Counted from the first letter of the stretch, positions 28,078-36,619 are shown. The stretch: 64,000 nt of DNA from Brasilonema sp. CT11 (GCF_017982655.1 NZ_JABXYX010000018.1:42080-106079); one strand, 5' to 3'. Program-made: numbers and translations. Notes: a model not told the origin generated them from the sequence alone.

Positions 28078-29319
28078 CTACAGTAACTCTACCAGCTTCA
28101 ACACGACACGCGCCTGGTTTTCAGCCGCTACTGCAAAGAAAGTCTGCAGTTGTGCTGCTGCTGACTGCTCACCACCGCCCGCAAGATCCGAGACACTCCG
28201 TACTGCAATAAAGGGTACGCGATTGGAAAAAGCCACCATCGCCGAAGCTGTGGTTTCCATATCCGCAACCAGCACCTCAGTATTGTTGTTCTTGTTACCG
28301 CGTTCGTCGAAGTTTAAATTTGTTGCGACATATTTGCGATAGGCAGCATTATCCACAAAAGTAGGACCACTAAGTCCGTTTCCACCTACAATCAAACGAG
28401 GAGCTGGATTGAGTGGCGTACTGTTACATTTACCGCTGGTATCGGCTGCTGCACAGTTCAGGAGTTCGACATTAATTTGGCGAGCCTTGGCAAACATATG
28501 TGGATCCACAGTAAACCAGAATTTGAGATTCTGATCTGTGTTTGGATTAGTAGGTACACCTGGAAACGGTACTGAGCGGAGTTGCTGTACATTATTTGCA
28601 TCTAAGAAATACTGGGGTATGTCATCGGAACTCACGTTAGTGTTACGTAAAAAGGCATTTTTCGCATCCGGTGCAAAGATTGTCTGAGTATTCGCGAACC
28701 CTGGCGACTGTGCGGTTCCAGATATAAAGTTACAGGTTTGAGCTTCCTGTGATGGTTCTTGTAGCGTATAGTTGAGTTGCAATCCCACTGATAAAGCACA
28801 GGGAACTGTATCTCGGGTGTTGTTAAAATACATTTCTTGATGAAAGCCCCAGCGTTCCGGAATGGTAACCGATCCGATTGGAGTCTCATTGGGCGTATTT
28901 GGATTGTCGTCATTTGCTCCGATACCGCCAACTCCCCCGGCGACTCCACTGAAAATAACATTAGTGATGCGAAATTTATCTAAAGTCAATTGGGTAACCA
29001 TAGAAGCATTCACAACACTAATATTTGTTAGCAGCACCACTACATTTTTGCCACGCAGCTTCCCTTTGCTGAAGCGATGACCATTAATAACTGTACAGCC
29101 TTCAAATCGGTTAGCTCCATTATTCAATTGCATTTCGCTAACGAGGCGATCGGCTTCCCCAGAAAATGCCGAAATCAGGGCAATTCGTGGTATTTTATCT
29201 GTCTGGGCGCTACAAGAACCCTCGATAGCTGCCTGCGTCCTACCGTCGGGTTTCATCACGCTTCCTACACATATACACGACGTAAGCAACAACCTTAGCA
29301 AAGCCGCATATCTTCGCAT
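28078..29319 (-). CDS. Secreted nucleoside phosphorylase-like protein (PNP/UDP superfamily)
   Basis: 413 residues with an N-terminal hydrophobic, Cys-containing export segment (ALLRLLLTSCICVGSV), suggesting a periplasmic or lipid-anchored location. The core matches the MTA/SAH nucleosidase and nucleoside phosphorylase fold: IALISAFSGEADRL at the start, NVIFSGVAGGVGG in the middle, and VLVADMETTASAMVAFS followed by PFIAVRSVSDLAGGG, where the ME motif and the Asp are catalytic-site landmarks. A long insert lies between about residues 150 and 330. Possible role: nucleoside salvage outside the cytoplasm (inference). Confidence 0.85.
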   Translation of the reverse strand: MRRYAALLRLLLTSCICVGSVMKPDGRTQAAIEGSCSAQTDKIPRIALISAFSGEADRLVSEMQLNNGANRFEGCTVINGHRFSKGKLRGKNVVVLLTNISVVNASMVTQLTLDKFRITNVIFSGVAGGVGGIGANDDNPNTPNETPIGSVTIPERWGFHQEMYFNNTRDTVPCALSVGLQLNYTLQEPSQEAQTCNFISGTAQSPGFANTQTIFAPDAKNAFLRNTNVSSDDIPQYFLDANNVQQLRSVPFPGVPTNPNTDQNLKFWFTVDPHMFAKARQINVELLNCAAADTSGKCNSTPLNPAPRLIVGGNGLSGPTFVDNAAYRKYVATNLNFDERGNKNNNTEVLVADMETTASAMVAFSNRVPFIAVRSVSDLAGGGEQSAAAQLQTFFAVAAENQARVVLKLVELL

Positions 29320-29482
29320 AAAATTCCTCTATGTATAGTAAATAAAATCACATTTTCAAAACTTCTCTTAATAAGGAAGAATATACTAAAACACCAAAGA
29401 TTTATGATCTATTTTTTTACTTATAATTTGAGACGAAAGCCTTTTTTGTGCCTTTTTTAACCCCGTCGAACTCACGTTATCT

Positions 29483-29821
29483 TATACCCTTTCACAAAAA
29501 TCCTGATACATTTGACTCCCCCTACTTCTCCCTTCGGGGAGAACCTCCGGTTCCGCTGCGCGCTCCGCAGTCGCCTGGCTGTCGGGAAACCCTAGCAAGA
29601 GCGCTGTCTCACCTACTTCCCCTACTCCCCTTTCAAGGGTAGGTTTTTTGGAATCTCGAAAATAGTTGAGAAAATTCTCAGGTATTTAACGTAGTTTGGT
29701 CGTTTCAGGATTTAAGGGTCGGCTGAAATCGTCAAAAAATGACCAAATCCAAAATACCTACCTTTGTAAGCTACTCCCCCACTCGCCCACCATGTTCTAA
29801 CTTTAAAGTGAAACGGTATTA
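29483..29821. mobile_element. Outer-family MITE-like element, copy B, carrying a nested 140-bp element
   Basis: The left end TATACCCTTTCAC and the right end GTGAAACGGTATTA form inverted ends. The core has polypyrimidine CCCCTACTTC tracts, further small GC-rich repeat pieces (29535-29615) and the complete 140-bp element at 29631-29770. Removing the nested unit leaves about 199 bp, so copy B has gained extra small repeats compared with the 110-bp form. Confidence 0.65.
29631..29770 (+). mobile_element. 140-bp MITE-like element, copy 1 (nested)
   Basis: Identical base for base to 35142-35281. Imperfect inverted ends: C-TTTCAAGGGTAGGTTTTTT at the left against the reverse complement of the right end, CTTACAAAGGTAGGTATTTT. 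It is flanked on both sides by CTACTCCC, which may be a target-site duplication, although the surrounding tract is itself repetitive. No gene inside. Confidence 0.85.
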
Positions 29822-30003
29822 GGGCTGTTGCCTTTAGGTTTGGGTATAGGCGAAGGTTCGGAGTTTTTGCAGGCACTGGGAATTGTCGTGTTTTTTGGGA
29901 TGGCGAATGCCTGCGGCACGCTACGCGATCGCCACATTACTAACGCTGTTTCTCATCCCCTGTTTTTACATTCTGCTGCACGATTTGCTGGGTGGGAAAT
30001 GGG
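29822..30003 (+). pseudogene. Fragment of an RND efflux pump gene with a 22-bp repeat insertion
   Basis: Closely resembles the 3' end of the RND gene (about 26188-26345): the run GGCGAAGGTTCGGAGTTTTT and the block TTACATTCTGCTGCACGAT occur in both. Scattered base differences show it is a diverged paralogous piece. A 22-bp insertion at 29906-29927 (containing TGCCTGCGGCACGCTACGC) breaks the frame within a HIP1 site. The fragment lies exactly between two ends of the outer MITE-like family. Confidence 0.8.
29906..29927. repeat. 22-bp small dispersed repeat inserted in a GCGATCGCC site
   Basis: The intact RND gene reads GGCGATCGCCAC where this copy reads GGCG-22 bases-ATCGCCAC. The inserted unit AATGCCTGCGGCACGCTACG-CG resembles the very small dispersed repeats known from Nostoc genomes. 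The paired occupied and empty sites define its edges. Confidence 0.8.
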
Positions 30004-30008
30004 CTAAT

Positions 30009-30068
30009 GACTTCCCCGACTTCCCCTACTCCCCCACCATGTTCTAACTTTAAAGTGAAACGGTATTA
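30009..30068. mobile_element. Outer-family MITE-like element, copy C (right half only)
   Basis: A polypyrimidine core followed by CCACCATGTTCTAAC and TTTAAAGTGAAACGGTATTA, matching the right end of copy B. The left end is missing; the preceding sequence is the RND fragment. Confidence 0.65.
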
Positions 30069-30683
30069 CATATGGCTGCCACGTTTTGTTATGTGGCGAT
30101 CGCTAAAGGTGATCGTAAAACGTGATATTGTTTAATATCTGACCATTTGTTGGTCTCCTGTATATTTTTGCTCCCGCGCTTCGCTTCACCTGGCGCGGGA
30201 TTTTTCTTTTTAACCTGCCCATCACCAGGCTTTCGCCATTACCTGGCAGTAGTCCCGCGCCTCCTCAAGACAGAAACTAACTTTTATATTCGAGGAAAGC
30301 GCGTGGCAAAATTTTGCGATAAGCCGGAGGCTTGACCCGTTCGCGCAGGGTGCCGCTCTGCGCGAACGCGTATCGCATTGGTGACAAACAAAGCACGCGC
30401 TTTCACAATTGCTGCCCCCAGAGTTTGGGTTACTGGTGGTTAGGGAGAGGAAGAAGGGGTGTAAGGGTGTGTTAGCGCAGCGAGCCGTAGGCTGGGTGTA
30501 AGGGGTAAGAGTGTTTTACTTTCTTCCCCTAAATTTCGCTCGTTGTCGAAACTAACGAATAAATCATTTCCCCCCTATATCCCTAATTGTGACGTTGTGG
30601 TGAAAAATTCTCTATTTCAAATGACTAGACTGTAAGGTAGTTATGGATTTATTATTGTTGATTGTGGATTTTTTTCCGGGACT
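30069..30683. other. Non-coding repeat-rich leader ahead of rplS
   Basis: Contains a CCCGCGC/GCGCGGG hairpin near 30173-30199, a GTTCGCGCAG/CTGCGCGAAC palindrome near 30339-30367, the 28-bp repeat at 30469-30496 and an AT-rich stretch before rplS that probably holds its promoter. No believable reading frame. Confidence 0.5.
30469..30496 (+). repeat. 28-bp dispersed repeat GTGTTAGCG...GGCTGGG (intergenic copy)
   Basis: GTGTTAGCGCAGCGAGCC then GTAGGCTGGG. The same unit, with one base change, lies at 42106-42133, and an interrupted form lies at 42053-42104, both inside the histidine kinase gene. Confidence 0.85.
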
Positions 30684-31046
30684 ATGAATACTCAAGAGAT
30701 CATCCGCTCAATTGAAGCGGAACAACTAAAATCTAATTTGCCTGAAATATTTGTAGGCGATACTGTGAAAGTCGGAGTCAAAATTAAGGAAGGCGACAAA
30801 TACCGCATACAACCCTATGAAGGAGTCGTAATTGGTAAGCGCAATGGCGGTATTAATGAAACCATTACTGTTCGTCGTGTTTTCCAAGGTGTGGGAGTTG
30901 AACGAGTGTTCCTTGTGCATTCTCCTCGCATAGACAACATCAAAGTGTTGCGTCGTGGTAAGGTAAGGCGTGCTAAACTTTATTATCTGCGTAAGCGTGT
31001 TGGTAAAGCTACCCGAATCAAGCAGCGTTTTGACCGCGCTTTATAA
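30684..31046 (+). CDS. rplS: 50S ribosomal protein L19
   Basis: 120 residues. Located at the 30S-50S interface of the ribosome. Contains the L19 landmarks [40 protein letters not shown] and the C-terminal [20 protein letters not shown]. Full length. Placed upstream of trnW and secE, a conserved arrangement in cyanobacteria. Confidence 0.97.
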   Translation: MNTQEIIRSIEAEQLKSNLPEIFVGDTVKVGVKIKEGDKYRIQPYEGVVIGKRNGGINETITVRRVFQGVGVERVFLVHSPRIDNIKVLRRGKVRRAKLYYLRKRVGKATRIKQRFDRAL

Positions 31047-31193
31047 TTCAACAAAGCAAGATATGGGAAGGGTTCAACAAAAAGCGGCAGCAGCCGCTCA
31101 TTTGTTCCCTGAATCAAGCTCAAAGAAAAAAATTGCCAAGTTGTGTTAAAATGGGTTAGATTAAGTGCAATAACTGAATAAAAGCCAGCCTGT

Positions 31194-31266
31194 GCGCTCT
31201 TAGTTCAGTTGGTAGAACGCAGGTCTCCAAAACCTGATGTCGGGGGTTCAAGTCCTCCAGGGCGCG
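31194..31266 (+). tRNA. trnW: tRNA-Trp (anticodon CCA)
   Basis: Complete cloverleaf: acceptor stem GCGCTCT pairing with AGGGCGC (one G-T pair), D-loop AGTTGGTAGA, anticodon loop CTCCAAA with CCA, T-loop GGTTCAAGTCC, discriminator G. The 3' CCA is not encoded. It lies between rplS and secE. Confidence 0.95.
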
Positions 31267-31282
31267 CTGTCACAAAAAAAAG

Positions 31283-31345
31283 CCCGAAAATTATGCAACA
31301 TCTGCTAAATTTGCAGTATGATTGAAAATTTCGGGTATAATTTTT
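31283..31345 (+). terminator. Stem-loop after trnW
   Basis: CCCGAAAATT pairs with AAATTTCGGG across a loop that itself contains a TGCTAAATTTGCA stem; TATAATTTTTG follows. It probably ends the rplS-trnW transcripts before secE. Confidence 0.55.
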
Positions 31346-31461
31346 GTGTACACAGCTTATTGCTTCGTCAGATAAGTTAAGTTTGAATACTAAATCTTAA
31401 CAAAAGGTAGAAATAAACGCTTAACAGTTGTTTGTATCAGGAATGAGGGGAGAGAAGCGAC

Positions 31462-31686
31462 GTGACTAAAAAAAACGAAGCAGAAATAACAGAGGCAAGC
31501 AATGGGTCTGGCGTAACGAACTTTGTAAATGGAATAAAAGAAGAGTTCGAGAAAGTGGTTTGGCCCAGTCGCAAGCAGCTAGTGAGTGAATCAGCGGCTG
31601 TACTGTTAATGGTGACTCTCTCCGCATCTCTGATATTTTTGGTAGATAGATTATTTACTTGGGCAGCACAACAGGTGTTCGGATGA
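31462..31686 (+). CDS. secE: Preprotein translocase subunit SecE
   Basis: 74 residues, inner-membrane component of the Sec translocon. GTG start preceded by GGGAGAGAAG. The amphipathic FVNGIKEEFEKVVWPSRKQL block is the SecE signature and a single transmembrane helix follows (AAVLLMVTLSASLIFLVDRL). Its stop overlaps the nusG start (ATGA). First gene of secE-nusG-rplK-rplA. Confidence 0.96.
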   Translation: MTKKNEAEITEASNGSGVTNFVNGIKEEFEKVVWPSRKQLVSESAAVLLMVTLSASLIFLVDRLFTWAAQQVFG

Positions 31687-32324
31687 GTTTTGCAACAGAC
31701 GGAGATTACAATGCGACGCTGCAGTCAGAGGATGCCGCAGATACAGCGTCAGAAGCTTCTTACGAAGCCCGCTGGTATGCAGTGCAAGTAGCCTCTGGCT
31801 GTGAGAAGCGTGTCAAGACAAACTTGGAGCAGCGGATTCAGACCTTCGATTTATCTGAGAAAATCCTTCAAGTGGAAATTCCACACACACCAGCCGTAAA
31901 AATCCGTAAAGACGGTAGTCGCCAGCATACGGAAGAGAAAGTTTTCCCAGGCTATGTGCTCGTAAGGATGATGATGGACGATGATAGCTGGCAGGTAGTA
32001 AGAAATACTACTCATGTGATAAATTTCGTGGGAGCAGAACAAAAGCGTGGCACTGGCAAAGGTCGCGGTCACGTAAAACCAATGCCCCTAGGTCATACAG
32101 AAGTAGAAAGAATCTTCAAACAGACCAGCGAACAAGAGCCAGTCGTCAAGATTGACATGGCTACAGGTGATAAGATAGTCGTGCTTTCTGGTCCGTTTAA
32201 AGACTTTGAAGGTGAGGTGATTGAAGTCAGTCCAGAACGGAGTAAACTTAAAGCCTTGCTTTCAATTTTTGGACGGGAAACACCAGTAGAATTGGAATTT
32301 AATCAGGTTCAAAAACAGAGCTAA
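31683..32324 (+). CDS. nusG: Transcription termination/antitermination factor NusG
   Basis: 213 residues. Binds RNA polymerase and couples it to ribosome or Rho. The NGN domain begins RWYAVQVASGCEKRVKTNLE and the KOW motif lies in GDKIVVLSGPFKDFEGEVIE. Start chosen at ATG 31683 because it overlaps the secE stop by 4 bases; a TTG at 31659 would extend it inside secE and is less likely. An acidic N-terminal extension of about 28 residues precedes the NGN domain. Confidence 0.96.
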   Translation: MSFATDGDYNATLQSEDAADTASEASYEARWYAVQVASGCEKRVKTNLEQRIQTFDLSEKILQVEIPHTPAVKIRKDGSRQHTEEKVFPGYVLVRMMMDDDSWQVVRNTTHVINFVGAEQKRGTGKGRGHVKPMPLGHTEVERIFKQTSEQEPVVKIDMATGDKIVVLSGPFKDFEGEVIEVSPERSKLKALLSIFGRETPVELEFNQVQKQS

Positions 32325-32330
32325 ATAAGA

Positions 32331-32756
32331 ATGGCGAAGAAAATCGTAGCGGTCATTAAATTGGCCCTAAATGCTGGTAAAGCCAACCCAGCACCGCCAG
32401 TGGGTCCCGCTTTGGGTCAACACGGCGTTAATATCATGATGTTCTGCAAGGAGTACAACGCCAAGACATCTGACCAAGTTGGAACGGTAATTCCTGTAGA
32501 AATTTCGGTGTTTGAAGACCGGAGTTTTACATTTGTCCTCAAGACTCCACCTGCATCAGTACTCATTACTAAAGCAGCTAAAATTGACAAAGGCTCCAGC
32601 GAACCTAACAAAAGAAAAGTTGGGTCAATTAGTAGAGAACAATTGAGGCAAATTGCCCAAACCAAACTGCCGGATCTTAACGCTAATGATGTAGAAGCAG
32701 CGATGAACATCATCGAAGGCACTGCAAAAAATATGGGCGTAACAGTTACAGATTAG
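32331..32756 (+). CDS. rplK: 50S ribosomal protein L11
   Basis: 141 residues. Part of the GTPase-associated centre. Family signatures [20 protein letters not shown] and [17 protein letters not shown], with the C-terminal RNA-binding domain IKRKVGSI-like [20 protein letters not shown]. Starts 6 bases after nusG. Confidence 0.98.
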   Translation: MAKKIVAVIKLALNAGKANPAPPVGPALGQHGVNIMMFCKEYNAKTSDQVGTVIPVEISVFEDRSFTFVLKTPPASVLITKAAKIDKGSSEPNKRKVGSISREQLRQIAQTKLPDLNANDVEAAMNIIEGTAKNMGVTVTD

Positions 32757-32845
32757 TGATTAGCTTTAGACAATTGACTTAGGACAAAAGAAAAATTATT
32801 CGGGGGAGAGGTAAAACCTCGCAATTGACCCCAGGAGAGAGAAAA

Positions 32846-33562
32846 ATGGCAAAAAAACTATCACGCCGAATGCAGGCGTTACTAGGAAAAGTTGAAGAGA
32901 GGGATTATATACCCATAGAGGCGTTATCCCTTCTTAAAGAAACAGCAACAGCAAAGTTTCCCGAAGCTGCAGAAGCGCATATCCGCTTAGGTATTGATCC
33001 AAAATATACTGATCAACAGCTGCGAACAACAGTCGTACTGCCCAAAGGAACAGGACAAACAGTGCGAGTAGCAGTAATTGCAAGAGGGGAAAAGGTCACA
33101 GAAGCAACCAATGCGGGTGCTGATGTCGTTGGTTCAGAAGAACTAATTGACGAAATTCAAAAAGGTAGAATGGACTTTGACAAGCTGATTGCCACACCTG
33201 ATATTATGCCTCAGGTAGCAAAGCTTGGTAAGTTACTTGGTCCGCGTGGTTTGATGCCGTCACCAAAAGGTGGGACAGTAACATTTGACTTAGGCAGTGC
33301 GATCGCAGAATTCAAAGCAGGTAAATTAGAGTTCCGAGCTGACCGGACTGGCATTGTCCATGTTATGTTTGGTAAGGTGTCGTTCTCACCAGAAGATTTA
33401 CTAGTAAACTTGAAGGCGTTGCAAGAAACAATCGACCGTAACCGTCCTTCAGGAGCTAAAGGTCGTTACTGGCGCACAGTGTATGTCTCTGCCACAATGG
33501 GGCCATCAATTAGTGTAGATATTAACGCCCTACGCGATTTGAAACTCACAGAAGCAGCATAA
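32846..33562 (+). CDS. rplA: 50S ribosomal protein L1
   Basis: 238 residues. Forms the mobile L1 stalk. Start at ATG 32846, with CCAGGAGAG 8-15 bases upstream; the frame extends to 32825 but without a ribosome site. Signatures: [40 protein letters not shown] and the C-terminal [20 protein letters not shown]. Confidence 0.98.
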   Translation: MAKKLSRRMQALLGKVEERDYIPIEALSLLKETATAKFPEAAEAHIRLGIDPKYTDQQLRTTVVLPKGTGQTVRVAVIARGEKVTEATNAGADVVGSEELIDEIQKGRMDFDKLIATPDIMPQVAKLGKLLGPRGLMPSPKGGTVTFDLGSAIAEFKAGKLEFRADRTGIVHVMFGKVSFSPEDLLVNLKALQETIDRNRPSGAKGRYWRTVYVSATMGPSISVDINALRDLKLTEAA

Positions 33563-33607
33563 TATCGTTATGTCATCGATTAGTACATGACAAACGACAA
33601 ACAACTG

Positions 33608-33830
33608 AAGGTTGCTAACAAAATAAAATAGGCAACAGCCCAAGACAGCAGGTGCCATTGGCTTAATGTCCTGCCGAGGTTTTCGCCCTAACTGCTACCA
33701 GTACCACGCATAACAAGTGTGAGTACTGCGGCATAAGGATGATAAGGTATACACGCACTGTATAAGGTGTCTATACCACTAAACCCCGGCTGCGAGAGCT
33801 GGGGTTTCTTGTTTTTAAGCGATTACTGTC
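33608..33830 (+). promoter_or_regulatory. L10-type ribosomal protein leader (autoregulatory RNA)
   Basis: The segment upstream of rplJ carries CCAAGACAGCAGGTGCC and TTAATGTCCTGCCGAGG, which match the conserved core of bacterial L10 leaders, where the L10-L12 complex binds and represses its own operon. It is followed by the hairpin AAACCCCGGCT/AGCTGGGGTTT at 33781-33807 with a CTTGTTTTT tail, consistent with an attenuator. Recognition is from the recalled consensus. Confidence 0.8.
33781..33816 (+). terminator. Attenuator-like terminator before rplJ
   Basis: Strong GC stem (AAACCCCGGCT with AGCTGGGGTTT, one bulge) followed by a T-rich run, placed between the L10 leader core and the rplJ ribosome site. 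Confidence 0.75.
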
Positions 33831-33901
33831 ATAGTGGTGAGCAGTTGGCAAAAACCTAACAGCCAATACCTGAAAGCTGATTTGTTAAGGAGGTGAGATG
33901 G

Positions 33902-34495
33902 ATGCCTAGAACGATAGAAGACAAAAAAGCAATAGTTACTGAACTCAAAGAAACTTTGAATCAGTCTCAACTAGCACTGGTGATTGACTACCAAGGACTA
34001 ACGGTTGCTGAAATCACAGACCTGCGGCGACGCCTGCGTCCCTCTGGTACTGTTTGTAAAGTGACTAAAAACACCCTGATGGGCATTGCCATTAAAGACG
34101 ACGAAAAATGGCAAGTGTTGTCAGAATTGCTTAAAGGCTCTTCTGCCTTTTTGCTGGTTAAAGATGATTTCTCTGCAGCAATTAAGGCTTACCAAGATTT
34201 CCAAAAAGCCAGCAAGAAAACAGAAATTCGCGGCGGCGTTATGGAAGGTCGCCTCCTGCAAGAGCCTGATGTCAAAGCTCTAGGAGATTTGCCATCAAAA
34301 GAACAACTCATGGCACAAATTGCCGGAGCGATCAACGCCTTGGCTACCAAGATTGCTGTGGGTATCAACGAGGTTCCCGGTTCGCTGGCTCGTGCTTTGC
34401 AGGCTGTCGCTGATCAGGAAAAAGGCGGCGAATCAGAAAGCGCTTCTGACGCTGATCAGGAAAAAGGCGGCGAATCTGAAGAAAGTGCTTCCTAG
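33902..34495 (+). CDS. rplJ: 50S ribosomal protein L10
   Basis: 197 residues. Base of the L7/L12 stalk. Start at ATG 33902, 8 bases after AAGGAGGT; a GTG at 33893 lies inside that ribosome site. The core ([31 protein letters not shown]) is normal. The C-terminus has a 14-residue near-perfect tandem duplication around DQEKGGESE, coded by a 42-bp period (34409 and 34451), making it longer and more acidic than usual. Confidence 0.96.
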   Translation: MPRTIEDKKAIVTELKETLNQSQLALVIDYQGLTVAEITDLRRRLRPSGTVCKVTKNTLMGIAIKDDEKWQVLSELLKGSSAFLLVKDDFSAAIKAYQDFQKASKKTEIRGGVMEGRLLQEPDVKALGDLPSKEQLMAQIAGAINALATKIAVGINEVPGSLARALQAVADQEKGGESESASDADQEKGGESEESAS

Positions 34496-34559
34496 TTAGT
34501 CGTTAGTGCTAGGTAGAACAACTAATAAATAATTTATCAACATTACAGGAGTTATATCC

Positions 34560-34952
34560 ATGTCTGCTGCAACTGATGAAATTTTGGAAAAACTAAAAAC
34601 CTTGAGCTTGCTGGAAGCATCTGAGTTAGTCAAGCAAATTGAAGAAGCCTTTGGCGTAAGTGCTGCAGCACCAGTTGGAGGCTTTATGGCTGCTCCTGGT
34701 GGTGGTGCACCTGCTGCTGCTGAACCAGTAGAAGAGCAAACCGAGTTTAACGTCATTCTGGAATCAGTCCCAGCTGATAAGAAGATTGCTGTACTCAAGA
34801 TTGTACGGGAATTGACAGGCTTGGGTCTCAAGGAAGCCAAAGACTTGGTAGAATCTGCACCTAAGCCAGTTAAGGAAGCGATCGCCAAGGAAGCTGCTGA
34901 ACAAGCTAAGAAGCAGTTGGAAGATGCTGGCGGTAAGGCAACTGTCAAGTAG
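34560..34952 (+). CDS. rplL: 50S ribosomal protein L7/L12
   Basis: 130 residues. Stalk protein that recruits translation factors. N-terminal dimerisation helix region ([20 protein letters not shown]), Ala/Gly/Pro hinge, and globular C-terminal domain [20 protein letters not shown] and [20 protein letters not shown]. The preceding ACAGGAG ribosome site supports the start. Followed by a strong terminator. Confidence 0.98.
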   Translation: MSAATDEILEKLKTLSLLEASELVKQIEEAFGVSAAAPVGGFMAAPGGGAPAAAEPVEEQTEFNVILESVPADKKIAVLKIVRELTGLGLKEAKDLVESAPKPVKEAIAKEAAEQAKKQLEDAGGKATVK

Positions 34953-34978
34953 TTCATAATTTGTAATTCTTAATTACG

Positions 34979-35028
34979 AAAAGGCAGCAGTCCAGTAACC
35001 AGTTTGGTGTGGGCTGCTGCCTTTTTTT
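34979..35028 (+). terminator. Rho-independent terminator after rplL
   Basis: AAGGCAGCAG pairs with CTGCTGCCTT and a run of seven T follows. Ends the rplJ-rplL unit. Confidence 0.9.
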
Positions 35029-35088
35029 CATTGAGAATAAATCAACGCGGTATTATGGGAAATTACTTGGACAAACAAAAACCAGGGG

Positions 35089-35338
35089 TAATACCGTTTC
35101 ACTTTAAAGTTGATACATATGGGTAAGTGGGGGAGTAGGGCTTTCAAGGGTAGGTTTTTTGGAATCTCGAAAATAGTTGAGAAAATTCTCAGGTATTTAA
35201 CGTAGTTTGGTCGTTTCAGGATTTAAGGGTCGGCTGAAATCGTCAAAAAATGACCAAATCCAAAATACCTACCTTTGTAAGGGGGAGTAGGGGGAGTAGA
35301 GGGAGTCAAATGTATCAGGATTTTTGTGAAAGGGTATA
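35089..35338. mobile_element. Outer-family MITE-like element, copy D, carrying a nested 140-bp element
   Basis: The left end TAATACCGTTTCACTTTAAA and the right end TTTTTGTGAAAGGGTATA form inverted ends; the whole is inverted relative to copy B at 29483-29821. Removing the nested 140 bp (35142-35281) leaves 110 bp, the size of copy A at 27962. The core is a GGGGAGTAGGG polypurine tract. Confidence 0.7.
35142..35281 (+). mobile_element. 140-bp MITE-like element, copy 2 (nested)
   Basis: Identical to 29631-29770 and in the same direction on the + strand, although its host element is inverted. Flanked on both sides by GGGGAGTAGGG. No gene inside. Confidence 0.85.
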
Positions 35339-35437
35339 ACAAAAAATTTTTGCTTGAACGAGTTGAGAACTTGACTATCAAGTTTCAATGTCCTAATTTT
35401 TTTATTCCGAATTTAAAATTTGTGCAAATCTACCGTT

Positions 35438-36619
35438 ATGAGTCTTTCACCTCTAGACTTACTGAATATTACCTTTCGCTCCTTGGGTAAAAACCCTTTG
35501 CGTTCTGCCCTAACAGCTTTAGGAGTGTTTATGGGTGTGGCTGCTGTTAGTGCTACACTTCAAGTAGGTAACATCAGTCGGGCAGTTATTGGTCAACAAC
35601 TAGCAAAACGAGGCGCACCTCAAGCCTCAATCTATCCAGAGTGGGATTCAGGTGGTCGAACCACCCCACTTAAATTGGAAGACATGGAATTCTTACAAAA
35701 ACGGCTGGTGGGCTTGCGGGCAATCAGTGCTTTTAATTGGGCTGGTTCTCTGCCAACCATATTTCAGGACAAGGAATTAACTCCACCCATGTCACCTGTT
35801 TCCCAAGGTTTTTTGCTGACTTCAGGAAAAGCACTGGTCTCGGGACGATTCTTTAGCGCTGAAGATTTTGCCAGCTACCGACCAGTGGTTGTTATCGATA
35901 AACTGTTGGCCGAACAACTTTTCGGTGGGCAGAAACCTCTGGGTCAGATGATTTATGCTGGGGACAGACCTTATGTAGTCGTGGGGGTAGTGGCGACAAC
36001 TCTAGATGAAAATGCACCTCCTACGGGTCAACTTTATGTACCAATGTCTGTGTATAACGCCCTGACTGGTAGCCGCGACATTGGTAGCATCCAAATGCGT
36101 CCTTACAAACTCCAAGACGTGGAAAACTTGAGCAATCAAGCTGAAGAACTGCTAAAGCAGCGATTCCCCAGTCAAAAATTTAAGTCTTGGAACAATGTAT
36201 CAGACATCCTAGAGCAGCAGAAAACCCTTGAGATGGCGTCCCAAGGACTTGCAGTAGTAGGAGTAATCGCGCTGTTGGTCGGTGGTGTTGGGATTGCGAA
36301 TATCATGATTGCTTCAGTGGCGGAACGAACCGCTGAAATTGGTTTGAGACGGGCAATAGGAGCAACCCAGCAAGAAATCATGCTGCAATTTATTCTGGAG
36401 GCTACGCTTTTGAGTCTGATTGGAGGAACTGTTGGTCTTGGGGTAGTGCATGGATTAACAATTGTAGTCACCAATACCTTTAACTTGCCCTACGAGTTTG
36501 ACGGGTCTATTGCAACACTAGCGTTGGGTTCAGCACTCGTGGTGGGGGTAGGAGCCAGTTTGACCCCCGCCCTGCGAGCAAGCCAAATCGATCCAGTTAA
36601 AGCCCTACGCTCAGAATAA
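35438..36619 (+). CDS. MacB/FtsX-type ABC transporter permease
   Basis: 393 residues from ATG 35438 (a TTG 18 bases upstream is less likely). N-terminal TM helix in the LRSALTALGVFMGVAAVSAT block, a large extracytoplasmic MacB_PCD domain, then three C-terminal helices. VAERTAEIGLRRAIGATQQE is the FtsX-domain hallmark, and the protein ends PALRASQIDPVKALRSE, also typical. No ATPase or adaptor gene is adjacent. Export substrate unknown. Confidence 0.9.
   Translation: MSLSPLDLLNITFRSLGKNPLRSALTALGVFMGVAAVSATLQVGNISRAVIGQQLAKRGAPQASIYPEWDSGGRTTPLKLEDMEFLQKRLVGLRAISAFNWAGSLPTIFQDKELTPPMSPVSQGFLLTSGKALVSGRFFSAEDFASYRPVVVIDKLLAEQLFGGQKPLGQMIYAGDRPYVVVGVVATTLDENAPPTGQLYVPMSVYNALTGSRDIGSIQMRPYKLQDVENLSNQAEELLKQRFPSQKFKSWNNVSDILEQQKTLEMASQGLAVVGVIALLVGGVGIANIMIASVAERTAEIGLRRAIGATQQEIMLQFILEATLLSLIGGTVGLGVVHGLTIVVTNTFNLPYEFDGSIATLALGSALVVGVGASLTPALRASQIDPVKALRSE

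Noticed and set aside
30147..30335. 62-codon frame in the region before rplS
   Set aside because: Lies over hairpins and repeat pieces, with odd composition and no ribosome site.
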